Assembly (NCBI GenBank): GCA_946999645.1 | Contig: CAMQDS010000002.1 | Coordinates: 1-64,000, forward strand | From: an uncultured Bacteroidales bacterium | Lineage (GTDB): Bacteria; Bacteroidota; Bacteroidia; Bacteroidales; UBA932 | Direction: 5' to 3' | Length of the DNA stretch: 64,000 nt | In this document: piece by piece, positions 1 to 7,476 of the stretch | Position numbering within the stretch: position 1 is the stretch's first letter | Layout: every line of letters starts with the position of its first letter | The notes under the pieces: model-generated | What the model saw: only the letters and a program-made list of their open reading frames with translations | Told to the model about the DNA's origin: nothing | Database searches by the model: none | Made by a program: the position numbers and the translations under genes

Positions 1-195
1 AGAATACATTCAAAATTAGAAAAAGTAGGAGAATTAAATTATTCTAAAATAGAAACTGAAACTACTTTCTGGTCTTCATATGAATCCAAAGCGACATTAG
101 CATTTAATGTATCATTTATATACCCAGATGATTTTGCCTTTTTTTCTGGATCTATTAGAAATGAGAATACAGTCCGAACTGTATTAGCTTTTTAG
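1..195 (+). CDS. C-terminal 64 residues of a FISUMP/DUF1566-type protein (partial)
   Basis: Frame 1 is open from the first base to a TAG stop at 193-195, so only the C-terminal end of a larger gene is present. The tail has a FWSSYES motif followed about 30 residues later by the ending VRTVLAF. This matches the usual end of FISUMP/DUF1566 domains, in which a (Y/F)WSS motif precedes a final VR.V.AF. Such domains occur in many secreted Bacteroidota proteins and have no assigned enzymatic role. The N-terminus and any signal peptide lie outside the window. The family call rests on these two motifs only. Confidence 0.5.
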   Translation, partial: RIHSKLEKVGELNYSKIETETTFWSSYESKATLAFNVSFIYPDDFAFFSGSIRNENTVRTVLAF

Positions 196-215
196 GAGAG
201 AAAAGCATACTATTT

Positions 216-257
216 ATAATGAGACCATATCACAGAGATGTGATATGGTCTCATTAT
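216..257. terminator. Perfect 19-bp inverted repeat, probable transcription terminator
   Basis: Two 19-base arms (216-234 and 239-257) are exactly complementary around a four-base GAGA loop. The hairpin begins 20 bases after the stop of the upstream FISUMP-type gene and lies before the GH125 gene. No long U-run follows on either strand, so it is not a textbook intrinsic terminator, but the position between genes fits a terminator or an RNA-stabilising 3' end. Confidence 0.6.
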
Positions 258-324
258 TATGTCTGTAGTTGCTATGTATCCCTTTTTTATTATATTTACA
301 AATGCTAATGCAGAATATTATATT

Positions 325-1737
325 ATGAAACGAATTATATCCACATCTGTTTGTATATTATTATTAGCCTTTGTCGCAGGAGGGCAAAATTATCAGTCAA
401 GACGACCAGAAAAAGAACGTAGGATGTTTGTGTCGGCAGTTGTTGAAAATGAGATAAATGAAATAGCCTGTAAACTTAAAAATCCGTATCTGCGTTGGAT
501 GTTTATAAATTGTTTCCCTAATACATTAGATACAACAGTTCATCCTGGAAAAGATGCTGATGGCAATCCTCGCACGTTTGTATATACGGGAGATATTCCT
601 GCAATGTGGCTAAGGGATTCGGGTGGGCAGATATGGCCCTATGTTCATCTTGCATCAAAGGATAAAAAACTTGCAGAAATGATAGCTGGGGTTATAAGGT
701 GTCAGTTCAGTCTTATAAATATTGACCCTTACGCAAATGCTTTCAATGACGGCCCTACAGGTGCAGGTGAAGAAAATGATGATACGGGGGAAGCAAAGAA
801 ACCCGAAGTATTTGAACGCAAGTGGGAAATCGATTCGCATTGTTACCCGGTCCGTTTAGCCTATGGATATTGGAAAAAAACAGGTGATACATCTATATTT
901 GATAAACAATGGCTGAATGTGGTTAGCAACATTCTTAAGACTTTCAAGACACAGCAGAAAAAGAAAGGGAATGGACCATACTATTTCTTACGTGTAACTG
1001 ACAGACAATTAGATACCAAGGCTCGCGTTGGTCTGGGACATCCTGTTAAGCCAGTAGGACTTATAGCATCTTCATTCAGACCATCTGATGATGCAACTCA
1101 ATTTGAATTTCTGGTTCCTTCCAATTTCTTTGCAGTAGATATTTTGCGTAAAGCCGCTGAAATCTTACAAACTGTAAATCGTAATAAGTCCATGGCTAAC
1201 CAATGTGAAAAATTGGCAGATGAAGTGGAGAATGCATTGAAAAAATATGCAATTGTAAAACATCCAAAATATGGAAATATTTATGCCTTTGAAGTAGACG
1301 GGTACGGTAATAATTATATGATGGACGACGCTAATGTGCCAAGCCTGCTGTCTTTGGGCTACCTTATTCCTGATATGCAGAAAGATCCTATATATCAGAA
1401 TACAAGGAAATTTGTTTGGAGCGAATCCAATCCATATTTTTGGAAAGGAACGGCAGGGGAGGGAATAGGCGGCCCTCATATTAAGACAGAGGCAATATGG
1501 CCAATGAGTATTATGATGAAAGCCTTTACTGCCAAAGATGATGACGAAATTAGAAAATGTATTGTTCTTTTAATGACTACTGATGCCGGAACAGGATTTA
1601 TCCATGAATCGTTTGACAGAAATAATGCCGCTGATTATACAAGACCATGGTTCGCTTGGCAAAACTCTCTGTTTGGAGAACTTATTGTTACCCTTGTAAA
1701 CAAAGGTAAACTTGATGTACTTAATTCAATAAAATAA
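325..1737 (+). CDS. Glycoside hydrolase family 125 exo-alpha-1,6-mannosidase
   Basis: Predicted metal-independent exo-mannosidase that removes terminal alpha-1,6-mannose, probably from N-glycans or yeast-type mannan. The 470-residue protein matches GH125 across its length. Visible motifs are MWLRDSGGQIWPY (residues 94-106) and GGPHIKTEAIWP, in which Glu389 is a candidate catalytic residue. A hydrophobic N-terminus (residues 4-18) looks like a signal peptide, so the enzyme is probably periplasmic. An in-frame ATG exists at 259, but it lies at the edge of the upstream hairpin and gives a poor N-terminus. The ATG at 325 directly precedes the signal peptide and was chosen. No SusC/SusD or other mannosidase gene is adjacent, so it stands alone here. 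A weak promoter-like box TATATTTA lies at 291-298. Confidence 0.88.
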   Translation: MKRIISTSVCILLLAFVAGGQNYQSRRPEKERRMFVSAVVENEINEIACKLKNPYLRWMFINCFPNTLDTTVHPGKDADGNPRTFVYTGDIPAMWLRDSGGQIWPYVHLASKDKKLAEMIAGVIRCQFSLINIDPYANAFNDGPTGAGEENDDTGEAKKPEVFERKWEIDSHCYPVRLAYGYWKKTGDTSIFDKQWLNVVSNILKTFKTQQKKKGNGPYYFLRVTDRQLDTKARVGLGHPVKPVGLIASSFRPSDDATQFEFLVPSNFFAVDILRKAAEILQTVNRNKSMANQCEKLADEVENALKKYAIVKHPKYGNIYAFEVDGYGNNYMMDDANVPSLLSLGYLIPDMQKDPIYQNTRKFVWSESNPYFWKGTAGEGIGGPHIKTEAIWPMSIMMKAFTAKDDDEIRKCIVLLMTTDAGTGFIHESFDRNNAADYTRPWFAWQNSLFGELIVTLVNKGKLDVLNSIK

Positions 1738-1749
1738 ATAAAAAAAATT

Positions 1750-1780
1750 AGCGACTCTCCCAATTTTATAGAGAATCGCT
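1750..1780. terminator. Bidirectional intrinsic terminator between convergent genes
   Basis: Ten-base arms (1750-1759 and 1771-1780) pair with one mismatch. The stem is preceded by a run of A on the left and followed by a T-rich stretch on the right. It lies between the GH125 gene (plus) and the histone-like gene (minus), as expected for a shared terminator. Confidence 0.75.
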
Positions 1781-1802
1781 ATTCTTTCTTTTAGAAAAAT
1801 AT

Positions 1803-1976
1803 CTATTTTGATTCTTCAACAGAAACTTTTCTAAACTCTTTGAAATCTTTCATAAGAGCTAAAGCAGCTTTACGTGCACGAGCACCAGCAGCCTTATTTC
1901 CCTTTTCTACTTGAGCGTCTGCATTTTCTACGAAAGATGCATACTCTGCCTTGATTCTTTCAACAAGTTCTTTCAT
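1803..1976 (-). CDS. Small histone H1-like DNA-binding protein
   Basis: A 57-residue basic protein starting at the CAT complement at 1974-1976 and ending at 1803. It matches the short histone H1/Hc1-like proteins of Bacteroidota. The N-terminal half is an acidic and basic helix (MKELVERIKAEYASF). The middle has the typical KGNKAAGARARKA motif, and the end is KEFRKVSVEESK. The presumed role is nucleoid binding and compaction, inferred from the family. It appears to be a single-gene unit, ending at the shared terminator at 1750-1780. No clean TAnnTTTG box is visible on its strand in the 107-base gap upstream. Confidence 0.85.
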   Translation of the reverse strand: MKELVERIKAEYASFVENADAQVEKGNKAAGARARKAALALMKDFKEFRKVSVEESK

Positions 1977-2083
1977 AATTGAATAAATTTATTCGTTTAA
2001 CAATTTGGTCTGAAAACCAATGCAAGGTATATATTTGAAACGAAAAAAGCAAGTAAAGTTGTTTAAATGCCGAAATTTTGTGA

Positions 2084-2665
2084 CTATATCGAAGTATTTG
2101 GCTTATTATTAAAAGAATTCATGGTTTTATCTGGACCTATAGTGGAAAATGACTTTATTCCATCTATTACTTTATTGCATATTTCATCCATCTGATTAAG
2201 TTCATCATCTGAAAGTTTGCCAATTACAAAATCTACCTGTTCACCATGATTGAAATTATTACCTATTCCGATACGTATTCTGGTGTATTCCTGAGTCCCT
2301 ATCAGTTCTTGAATGTTTTTAAGCCCATTGTGTCCTCCGTCACTTCCCTTTTTTCTCATTCTAACTGAGCCGAATGGCAGGTTTAGGTCATCACAGATAA
2401 CCAAGAGTCTTTCTATCGGTATATTGAGTTTGTTCATCCAATAACGAACAGCATTCCCGCTAAGATTCATATATGTAGATGGTTTTAGCAAAACTAATTC
2501 TCTTCCTTTGAATGATAGCTTGGCTATATCTCCATATCTCTCAGTGGTAAAAACGGTATTGGATGCATTTACAAATGCATCCAATACCATAAAACCCATA
2601 TTGTGTCTTGTGTGAACATATTCTTCTCCGATGTTCCCAAGACCTGCAATAAGATATCTATCCAT
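2084..2665 (-). CDS. pth: Peptidyl-tRNA hydrolase
   Basis: Cleaves the ester bond of peptidyl-tRNAs released prematurely from ribosomes, recycling tRNA in the cytoplasm. The 193-residue length is normal for bacterial Pth. The start YLIAGLGNIGEEYVHTRHNMGF contains the conserved Asn and catalytic His. Further conserved blocks are LLKPSTYMNLSG, VICDDLNLPFG and the GSDGGHNGLKN loop. It follows rplY by 16 bases on the same strand, a common Bacteroidota pairing, and is probably co-transcribed from the promoter upstream of rplY. Confidence 0.97.
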   Translation of the reverse strand: MDRYLIAGLGNIGEEYVHTRHNMGFMVLDAFVNASNTVFTTERYGDIAKLSFKGRELVLLKPSTYMNLSGNAVRYWMNKLNIPIERLLVICDDLNLPFGSVRMRKKGSDGGHNGLKNIQELIGTQEYTRIRIGIGNNFNHGEQVDFVIGKLSDDELNQMDEICNKVIDGIKSFSTIGPDKTMNSFNNKPNTSI

Positions 2666-2681
2666 CAGAAAATATATTCCT

Positions 2682-3287
2682 CTATTCTCCCTCTTTCTTC
2701 TCTCCCTCTTCAGACTCTTCTTCTGTCTGAGCGGACATCTGTCTTGTAGATCTTACTGTGCAGAGAATTGTACTTTTTGCGGTAAGGATTGTAACTTTGT
2801 CTTGTTTAATATCCCCTGCAACAATCTGTTTTCCTATTTTAAGTTTTGTAATATCTATTACAATCTCATCAGGAAGATCTTTCATAAGAGCAGAAATCCT
2901 AAGTTTTCTCTCTAACTGGAAAAAACGACCTCCGGCTTGTACACCGATAGCATGACCTGTTACCCTTATAGGGACATTTATTGCTATAGGTTTGTCTTCA
3001 GAAACAGCAAGGAAGTCTGCATGTAGACAATTATCCTTAACAGGGTGATATTGCAACTCATGTACTATTGCAGTATGTTTTTCTCCATTATCAAGAACTA
3101 TATCTATAATGAAAGAGGCAGGATTGTGGGTAATACCCATTAAATCTTTTTCACTGACTGTGAAAATTACATTGTTTACTCCATTCCCATAGAGATTGCA
3201 TGGAACAAGTCCTTCTCTGCGGATCGCTTTAATTGCAGATTCTCCGCCGGCTGTACGAACACGGCCCTTTAACTCAAAATGTTTCAT
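2682..3287 (-). CDS. rplY: 50S ribosomal protein L25 (Ctc family, long form)
   Basis: Ribosomal protein that binds 5S rRNA. The 201-residue protein has the L25 domain first (MKHFELKGRVRTAGG through about residue 90), then the Ctc-type beta domain (to about 180). It ends in an acidic tail rich in Glu and Lys (EEESEEGEKKEGE), typical of the Bacteroidota long form. It is the first gene of an rplY-pth pair. A promoter box lies at 3371-3378, and the roughly 75-base leader between it and the ATG contains two small hairpins that may have a regulatory role. Confidence 0.97.
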   Translation of the reverse strand: MKHFELKGRVRTAGGESAIKAIRREGLVPCNLYGNGVNNVIFTVSEKDLMGITHNPASFIIDIVLDNGEKHTAIVHELQYHPVKDNCLHADFLAVSEDKPIAINVPIRVTGHAIGVQAGGRFFQLERKLRISALMKDLPDEIVIDITKLKIGKQIVAGDIKQDKVTILTAKSTILCTVRSTRQMSAQTEEESEEGEKKEGE

Positions 3288-3314
3288 TGTTTTATTTATA
3301 AAATGTGTTACTCA

Positions 3315-3356
3315 GTCCGCTTTCCGGACCCCATTGCACCAAAAGGCTCCGCCTTT
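3315..3356 (-). ncRNA. Structured 5' leader of rplY with two short hairpins
   Basis: Read on the minus strand, the leader contains AAAGGC-GGA-GCCTTT (3356-3342) and then GTCCG-GAAAG-CGGAC (3329-3315). Both have perfect arms with loops of 3 and 5 bases. They lie between the promoter box and the rplY start codon. Ribosomal protein genes are often controlled by leader structures, but no described leader family is recognised, so a regulatory role is inference. Confidence 0.35.
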
Positions 3357-3370
3357 ATAATATGCGGCGA

Positions 3371-3378
3371 CAAAGATA
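3371..3378 (-). promoter_or_regulatory. Predicted promoter -7 box for rplY-pth
   Basis: TATCTTTG on the minus strand matches the Bacteroidota -7 consensus TAnnTTTG. TTG triplets, possible -33 elements, lie about 17-20 bases upstream, inside the 3' end of the clostripain-like gene. Confidence 0.6.
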
Positions 3379-3390
3379 CACATAAATTTC

Positions 3391-4635
3391 TTATTCAACA
3401 AGGATGGTGGCGTTGTTCCAATTTAGAGTTTTATAATAATTGTCAAGATATTTTGAGCCATTTGCTGGAAGATACATACTGAATCCAGAGAATGAATTGA
3501 TTTTGAATAGATTTAAAAATGACGGTGTGCTTCCTTTGTATAAAATTGCTTTGTCTATTGCCCTTTGTAACCCATTTAACTCTTCATCTGACGCACCGGC
3601 TTTTCTGACAATATCTATTAAATCATAGAACCAATGTTTATTGTGTGTGTAAAAGCCCTGAACCATATTTGAATTAATATTATTAAGTCCAACTCTGTAT
3701 TTGTTGAATAATTTCCGACATAATATGGCTATATCCTCTGTTTCAGAACATTTTGCCAAAGAAATAGTGGCTGATCGGTAGGCTCCCGAAAGTGTGTTAT
3801 ATTGCTCGAAATAGTCTGAACAAACAGCTTTTAAATCAGGCGTTCCTGTAGCAATCAGATTTTTTGCCATTTTTGTGTAATTCATTCCTGCTGCCAGTAT
3901 TTCGGCCTGTGAAAAGGCTACCATATTACAAATATCTTTCAACTCATATGCAACCTCTATCCCTCCCATAAGACAGGCGTCAAAAATTATATACTGAAGG
4001 TGCATCGGTATGGCTTTTATAAAAGCTTTAAGTTCTATCTCATACGACTTTCTTTCTCCATTAGACCCTACCCTTTCCTCCTGTGTTATACTTTGTGGCG
4101 TTATTGAATTATATTTATAAGGGAAATTATAATAATATTCGGGAAGCCATCCTGTCGCATGTGAAGATACAATAAGACCATATCCTGCAGCCGGAAACTT
4201 GTCCTTAATATATAGCAGTACTTCATTCAATGTCTTTTCGGATGCTGCTACTGTCCCTTTACTCATTTTTATTAAAGTATCTGATACGACTTTGCCTCGT
4301 TTGTTTTTATATAGTCGTATAAGTACTGGAGTTGATTGTTTTCTATAATCTTTTGAAGCATCGGCTAATTTTGAGAAGACTAATAAAACGTTGTCATCTC
4401 TATGATTACTTGGAAGATAGCCTTTTTTTAGATCTTCGATATTTTTATATATATCATTAGAAAGGCTATTGAATCCAGCGGCATAGACAATCATAACATT
4501 TCTTCTTTCTGGGTGTCTTCGGACGCTGCTGTTATAGCCTGGAACCGGTATCTCGTCTTCGCATGAAAATAAAACGAATAAAGAAATGCTAATTAACAGT
4601 ACCTTGATTGATATATATCTCCTCAGACTTGCCAT
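3391..4635 (-). CDS. Clostripain-like (family C11) cysteine peptidase lipoprotein
   Basis: Predicted surface or periplasmic cysteine protease of peptidase family C11. The 414-residue protein opens with a lipoprotein signal ending in LFSC (Cys25). The catalytic dyad is visible as His159 in SSHATGW and Cys221 in FDACLMGG, both with the flanking sequence typical of C11. Clostripain-type enzymes cleave after Arg or Lys, but specificity cannot be read here. Its own promoter box is at 4662-4669. It appears monocistronic between tdk and rplY. Confidence 0.87.
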   Translation of the reverse strand: MASLRRYISIKVLLISISLFVLFSCEDEIPVPGYNSSVRRHPERRNVMIVYAAGFNSLSNDIYKNIEDLKKGYLPSNHRDDNVLLVFSKLADASKDYRKQSTPVLIRLYKNKRGKVVSDTLIKMSKGTVAASEKTLNEVLLYIKDKFPAAGYGLIVSSHATGWLPEYYYNFPYKYNSITPQSITQEERVGSNGERKSYEIELKAFIKAIPMHLQYIIFDACLMGGIEVAYELKDICNMVAFSQAEILAAGMNYTKMAKNLIATGTPDLKAVCSDYFEQYNTLSGAYRSATISLAKCSETEDIAILCRKLFNKYRVGLNNINSNMVQGFYTHNKHWFYDLIDIVRKAGASDEELNGLQRAIDKAILYKGSTPSFLNLFKINSFSGFSMYLPANGSKYLDNYYKTLNWNNATILVE

Positions 4636-4661
4636 TTGCCCCGTAGTGTTTACATTCGTGG

Positions 4662-4669
4662 CAAAATTA
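4662..4669 (-). promoter_or_regulatory. Predicted promoter -7 box for the clostripain-like gene
   Basis: TAATTTTG on the minus strand fits TAnnTTTG and lies 26 bases upstream of the start codon, in the 45-base gap after tdk. Confidence 0.5.
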
Positions 4670-4680
4670 GCAAAATAATT

Positions 4681-5265
4681 CTAATCTGTATTTTCTTCTC
4701 CGGCTTTCATCGCTTTGTTATAACATTCCCTGCAAAGTGGCTCATAGATATCTTGTTCCCCGAGAACTACAAGTTTTTTGCTCCTTGACAAACGGTGTGA
4801 GTGATTGGCAAGATTGCCACACTTTACGCAAATGGCATGTACTTTTTGCACATCTTCTGCAACAGCCAAAAGGGCAGGAATAGGTCCGAAAGGATGTCCG
4901 AGATAGTCTGTATCCAAACCTGCAACAATAACTCTTATCCCCCTATTGGCAAGTTCTTGTGTAATGTCGACTAATTCATTTCCAAAAAACTGTGCCTCGT
5001 CAATTCCGATTACCTCTACGTCATCTGCTACATTAAGCAGTTCTTTTGCTGATTTGATGGCAGTACATTTTATGCTATGCATATCATGAGAAACCACATC
5101 CATATCTGAATACCTGGTATCTACCGCTGGTTTAAATATTTCGATTTTTTGTTTAGCAAATCCAGCTCTTTTTAGTCTTCTGATAAGTTCTTCCGTCTTT
5201 CCTGAAAACATAGAGCCGCAGATTACTTCGATACAACCTGATTTTTTAGTATTTTCTGAAAACAT
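4681..5265 (-). CDS. tdk: Thymidine kinase (type II)
   Basis: Phosphorylates thymidine to dTMP with ATP in the salvage pathway. The 194-residue protein has the P-loop GSMFSGKTEELIRRL near residue 17, the DEAQFF motif of the Mg2+ site and base, and the lid region. Four structural zinc cysteines are present in the CVKCGN and CRECY motifs. This is the standard type II (TK1-like) layout and length. It is divergent from the conserved unknown gene at 5354. Confidence 0.97.
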   Translation of the reverse strand: MFSENTKKSGCIEVICGSMFSGKTEELIRRLKRAGFAKQKIEIFKPAVDTRYSDMDVVSHDMHSIKCTAIKSAKELLNVADDVEVIGIDEAQFFGNELVDITQELANRGIRVIVAGLDTDYLGHPFGPIPALLAVAEDVQKVHAICVKCGNLANHSHRLSRSKKLVVLGEQDIYEPLCRECYNKAMKAGEENTD

Positions 5266-5329
5266 TGCTTATTTTTGTATTAGATGTGCGATGTGAATTT
5301 CCCATTTTCGGGGGTACTTTAACGCAATG

Positions 5330-5337
5330 CAAATTTA
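5330..5337 (-). promoter_or_regulatory. Predicted promoter -7 box for tdk
   Basis: TAAATTTG on the minus strand matches TAnnTTTG, about 65 bases upstream of the tdk start in the divergent intergenic region. Confidence 0.5.
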
Positions 5338-5353
5338 GTTAAAAAACAGCCTT

Positions 5354-5875
5354 ATGGACAATATCAACCCAGAAATTTCATCAGAAATTTGGAATAAAAT
5401 TGAAACTCTTGCTCTTAGGGTAGAAAAACTTGAACGGCAGTTGGAGGAGATAAGAGAATTATATCATGTTGAAAAACAAGATATTGGCTCGTTAAATGTT
5501 TCTGATGAACCCATTGACCTTTCTTTACCGTCTGAAGAACGTATCGTAGAATCTGTAAGTGAACCAGATAGGCATGAGACTGATAAAGAAGCCATTATGG
5601 ATGTTATGGAAGAACATATGGCATGGAAAAAAGATATTCCAGGCTCTATGGTTCACTCTCTTAGGAGTGCTATTGCTCTCGGTGATCGTGTTTTGTTTAT
5701 AAGGAAACTTTTTAAGGATGATGCACTTTTGTATCGTGATACAGTAGAAAAACTCAATAATATGCAGTCTTTGGATGAGGCGATAGACTATATAAAGGAA
5801 AATTTCGGAGATTGGAATATGGAATCTGAAGATGTCTACCGTTTTATGATGGCGGTTAGGCGAAAATTGAGATAG
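5354..5875 (+). CDS. Conserved Bacteroidota protein of unknown function
   Basis: A 173-residue cytoplasmic protein with no signal peptide. Residues 12-40 form a heptad-like coiled coil (IETLALRVEKLERQLEEIREL). The middle is acidic and variable. The C-terminal 75 residues carry a conserved-looking helical segment (SLRSAIALGDRVLFIRKLF, then MQSLDEAIDYIKENF and FMMAVRRKLR). This arrangement resembles a widespread Bacteroidota hypothetical family often found near rsmI. The rsmI start follows three bases after the stop, so the two genes are probably co-transcribed and may be translationally coupled. No function is proposed. Confidence 0.8.
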   Translation: MDNINPEISSEIWNKIETLALRVEKLERQLEEIRELYHVEKQDIGSLNVSDEPIDLSLPSEERIVESVSEPDRHETDKEAIMDVMEEHMAWKKDIPGSMVHSLRSAIALGDRVLFIRKLFKDDALLYRDTVEKLNNMQSLDEAIDYIKENFGDWNMESEDVYRFMMAVRRKLR

Positions 5876-5878
5876 GTG

Positions 5879-6604
5879 ATGGCAGGCAAACTTTATATAA
5901 TCCCTACACCAGTAGGAAATTTAGAGGATATGACTTACAGGGCTGTCCGTATTTTGAATGAAGTAAATCTTATTTTGGCTGAAGATACGAGGACAAGTTC
6001 TGTACTGCTAAATCATTACAATATAAAAGGCAAGTTGCGTTCACATCATAAGTTTAATGAACATCAGACAGTAGAACTAATAAAGGAAACTATACTTTCT
6101 GGAACTGATGTTGCCCTTATAAGCGATGCTGGTACGCCTGGCATATCAGATCCTGGATTTTTACTTGTACGGACTTGTGTGGAGGAAGGTATTGAGGTAG
6201 AAACACTTCCTGGACCTACTGCTTGTATCCCTGCCCTTGTATCTTCAGGGCTTCCTTGTGATAGATTTTGTTTTGAAGGTTTTTTACCCGTAAAAAAAGG
6301 ACGCCAGACTTTGTTAGCATCTTTAGTTGATGAAACAAGAACAATGGTTTTTTATGAGTCTCCATACAGATTGGTAAAGACGTTAAGACAACTTGGTCTG
6401 ATTTTAGGTCTTGACAGAGAATGTTCAGTTGCAAGGGAAATTTCAAAAATTCATGAAGAGCATAAGAGGGGAACATTGGAAGAGGTTGCGTTATGGTATG
6501 AAAATAATACTCCAAAAGGAGAAATAGTTATAATAGTGGCAGGAAAACATAAAGAGGAGAGAGGCAGAGGAGATTATGAAAACAGACAAACAGAAAGGGA
6601 ATGA
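5879..6604 (+). CDS. rsmI: 16S rRNA (cytidine(1402)-2'-O)-methyltransferase
   Basis: Uses S-adenosylmethionine to methylate the ribose of C1402 in the ribosomal P site. The protein of about 241 residues is a tetrapyrrole-methylase-fold enzyme. It has the N-terminal LYIIPTPVGNLEDMTYRA block, AEDTRTS, ALISDAGTPGISDPG and the PGPTACIPALVSSGL block, all typical of RsmI. The frame also allows a GTG at 5876; the ATG at 5879 gives the canonical MAGKLYIIPTP start. Its end overlaps the next gene by 29 bases. Confidence 0.95.
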   Translation: MAGKLYIIPTPVGNLEDMTYRAVRILNEVNLILAEDTRTSSVLLNHYNIKGKLRSHHKFNEHQTVELIKETILSGTDVALISDAGTPGISDPGFLLVRTCVEEGIEVETLPGPTACIPALVSSGLPCDRFCFEGFLPVKKGRQTLLASLVDETRTMVFYESPYRLVKTLRQLGLILGLDRECSVAREISKIHEEHKRGTLEEVALWYENNTPKGEIVIIVAGKHKEERGRGDYENRQTERE

Positions 6605-7460
6605 TAAAAAATTAAGTTCATCATTCATTACTGGAGCTATTGCTTTAGCTTTTCTTATAACAGGTTATCAAACAGCTCTATTGGTACACAAAGCAGCGGA
6701 AGTTTCTATGGTTGAGCATGAAAATATCCCTATAGATTCTTCGCATAGATCAAAAACATTGCAATGGGCTGAAAAGTCTCACTTTTATAGAAGAAAAAGC
6801 TTACAATCTTTTTCCTATAATGGTAAAAAGATTGTAAAGAAAAGAAACATTCCGCCAAAACATTGTGAAAGTTTTAAGTTTAATCCCAATCTCGCCTCTA
6901 TTGAGGATCTAATGCGTCTTGGTTTTTCAGAAAAGCAAGCAGCATCTATTGATAAGTACAGAAAAAAAGGTGGAATATTTCATCGTAAAGAAGATTTTTC
7001 CAAGTCTTTTGTGGTTGCGGATTCTGTATATAAGAGACTTGAAAAGTATATAGTTATCCCTAAAATTGATATAAATTCTGCAGATTCTGCTACCTTTGAA
7101 ACCCTTCCTGGTATAGGGGCATACTTTGCCGCAAAGATGGTGTCGTACCGTAAAGCTCTTGGAGGATATTCTTACAAGGAACAACTTATGGATATATATC
7201 ATTTTGATGAGGATAAATTTATAGGACTTGAAGATCTTATAACAGTAGGACAGATTGAGCCGTTTGCGTTATGGTCTTTGCCTGTTGATTCCTTGAAAAA
7301 GCACCCGTATATCGGATACTATACAGCAAAAGCGATAAAATTATATCGGGAAAATAATCCAGTTGAATTGTGGACAATAAAAAATCTCTGCAATGCTGGT
7401 ATAATAGATACCGCTATTGCAGAGAAACTTTCTCGCTGTAGAATTGCACCTGCGAAATAG
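6576..7460 (+). CDS. Helix-hairpin-helix (ComEA-like) protein with N-terminal membrane anchor
   Basis: A 294-residue protein with a short basic N-terminus, a hydrophobic segment (residues 15-32) that should anchor it in the inner membrane, and repeated helix-hairpin-helix modules. Visible HhH units include NPNLASIEDLMRLGFSEKQA, DINSADSATFETLPGIGAY and a C-terminal copy around HPYIGYYTAKAI. HhH modules usually bind DNA without sequence specificity; ComEA homologues act in DNA uptake, though in Bacteroidota the role is untested. An AGAGGAG ribosome-binding sequence precedes the ATG inside the rsmI gene. It is convergent with recA, with only 16 bases between the stops. Confidence 0.85.
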   Translation: MKTDKQKGNDKKLSSSFITGAIALAFLITGYQTALLVHKAAEVSMVEHENIPIDSSHRSKTLQWAEKSHFYRRKSLQSFSYNGKKIVKKRNIPPKHCESFKFNPNLASIEDLMRLGFSEKQAASIDKYRKKGGIFHRKEDFSKSFVVADSVYKRLEKYIVIPKIDINSADSATFETLPGIGAYFAAKMVSYRKALGGYSYKEQLMDIYHFDEDKFIGLEDLITVGQIEPFALWSLPVDSLKKHPYIGYYTAKAIKLYRENNPVELWTIKNLCNAGIIDTAIAEKLSRCRIAPAK

Positions 7461-7476
7461 TAACTTTTTGTGAGTA

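Noticed and set aside
259..324. Upstream ATG for the GH125 gene
   Set aside because: It starts at the base of the strong hairpin and adds 22 residues before a clear signal peptide; the ATG at 325 is better.
2030..2037. TATATTTG promoter-like box on the plus strand
   Set aside because: No plus-strand gene follows; it would only transcribe antisense to pth, and the box is common by chance in AT-rich DNA.
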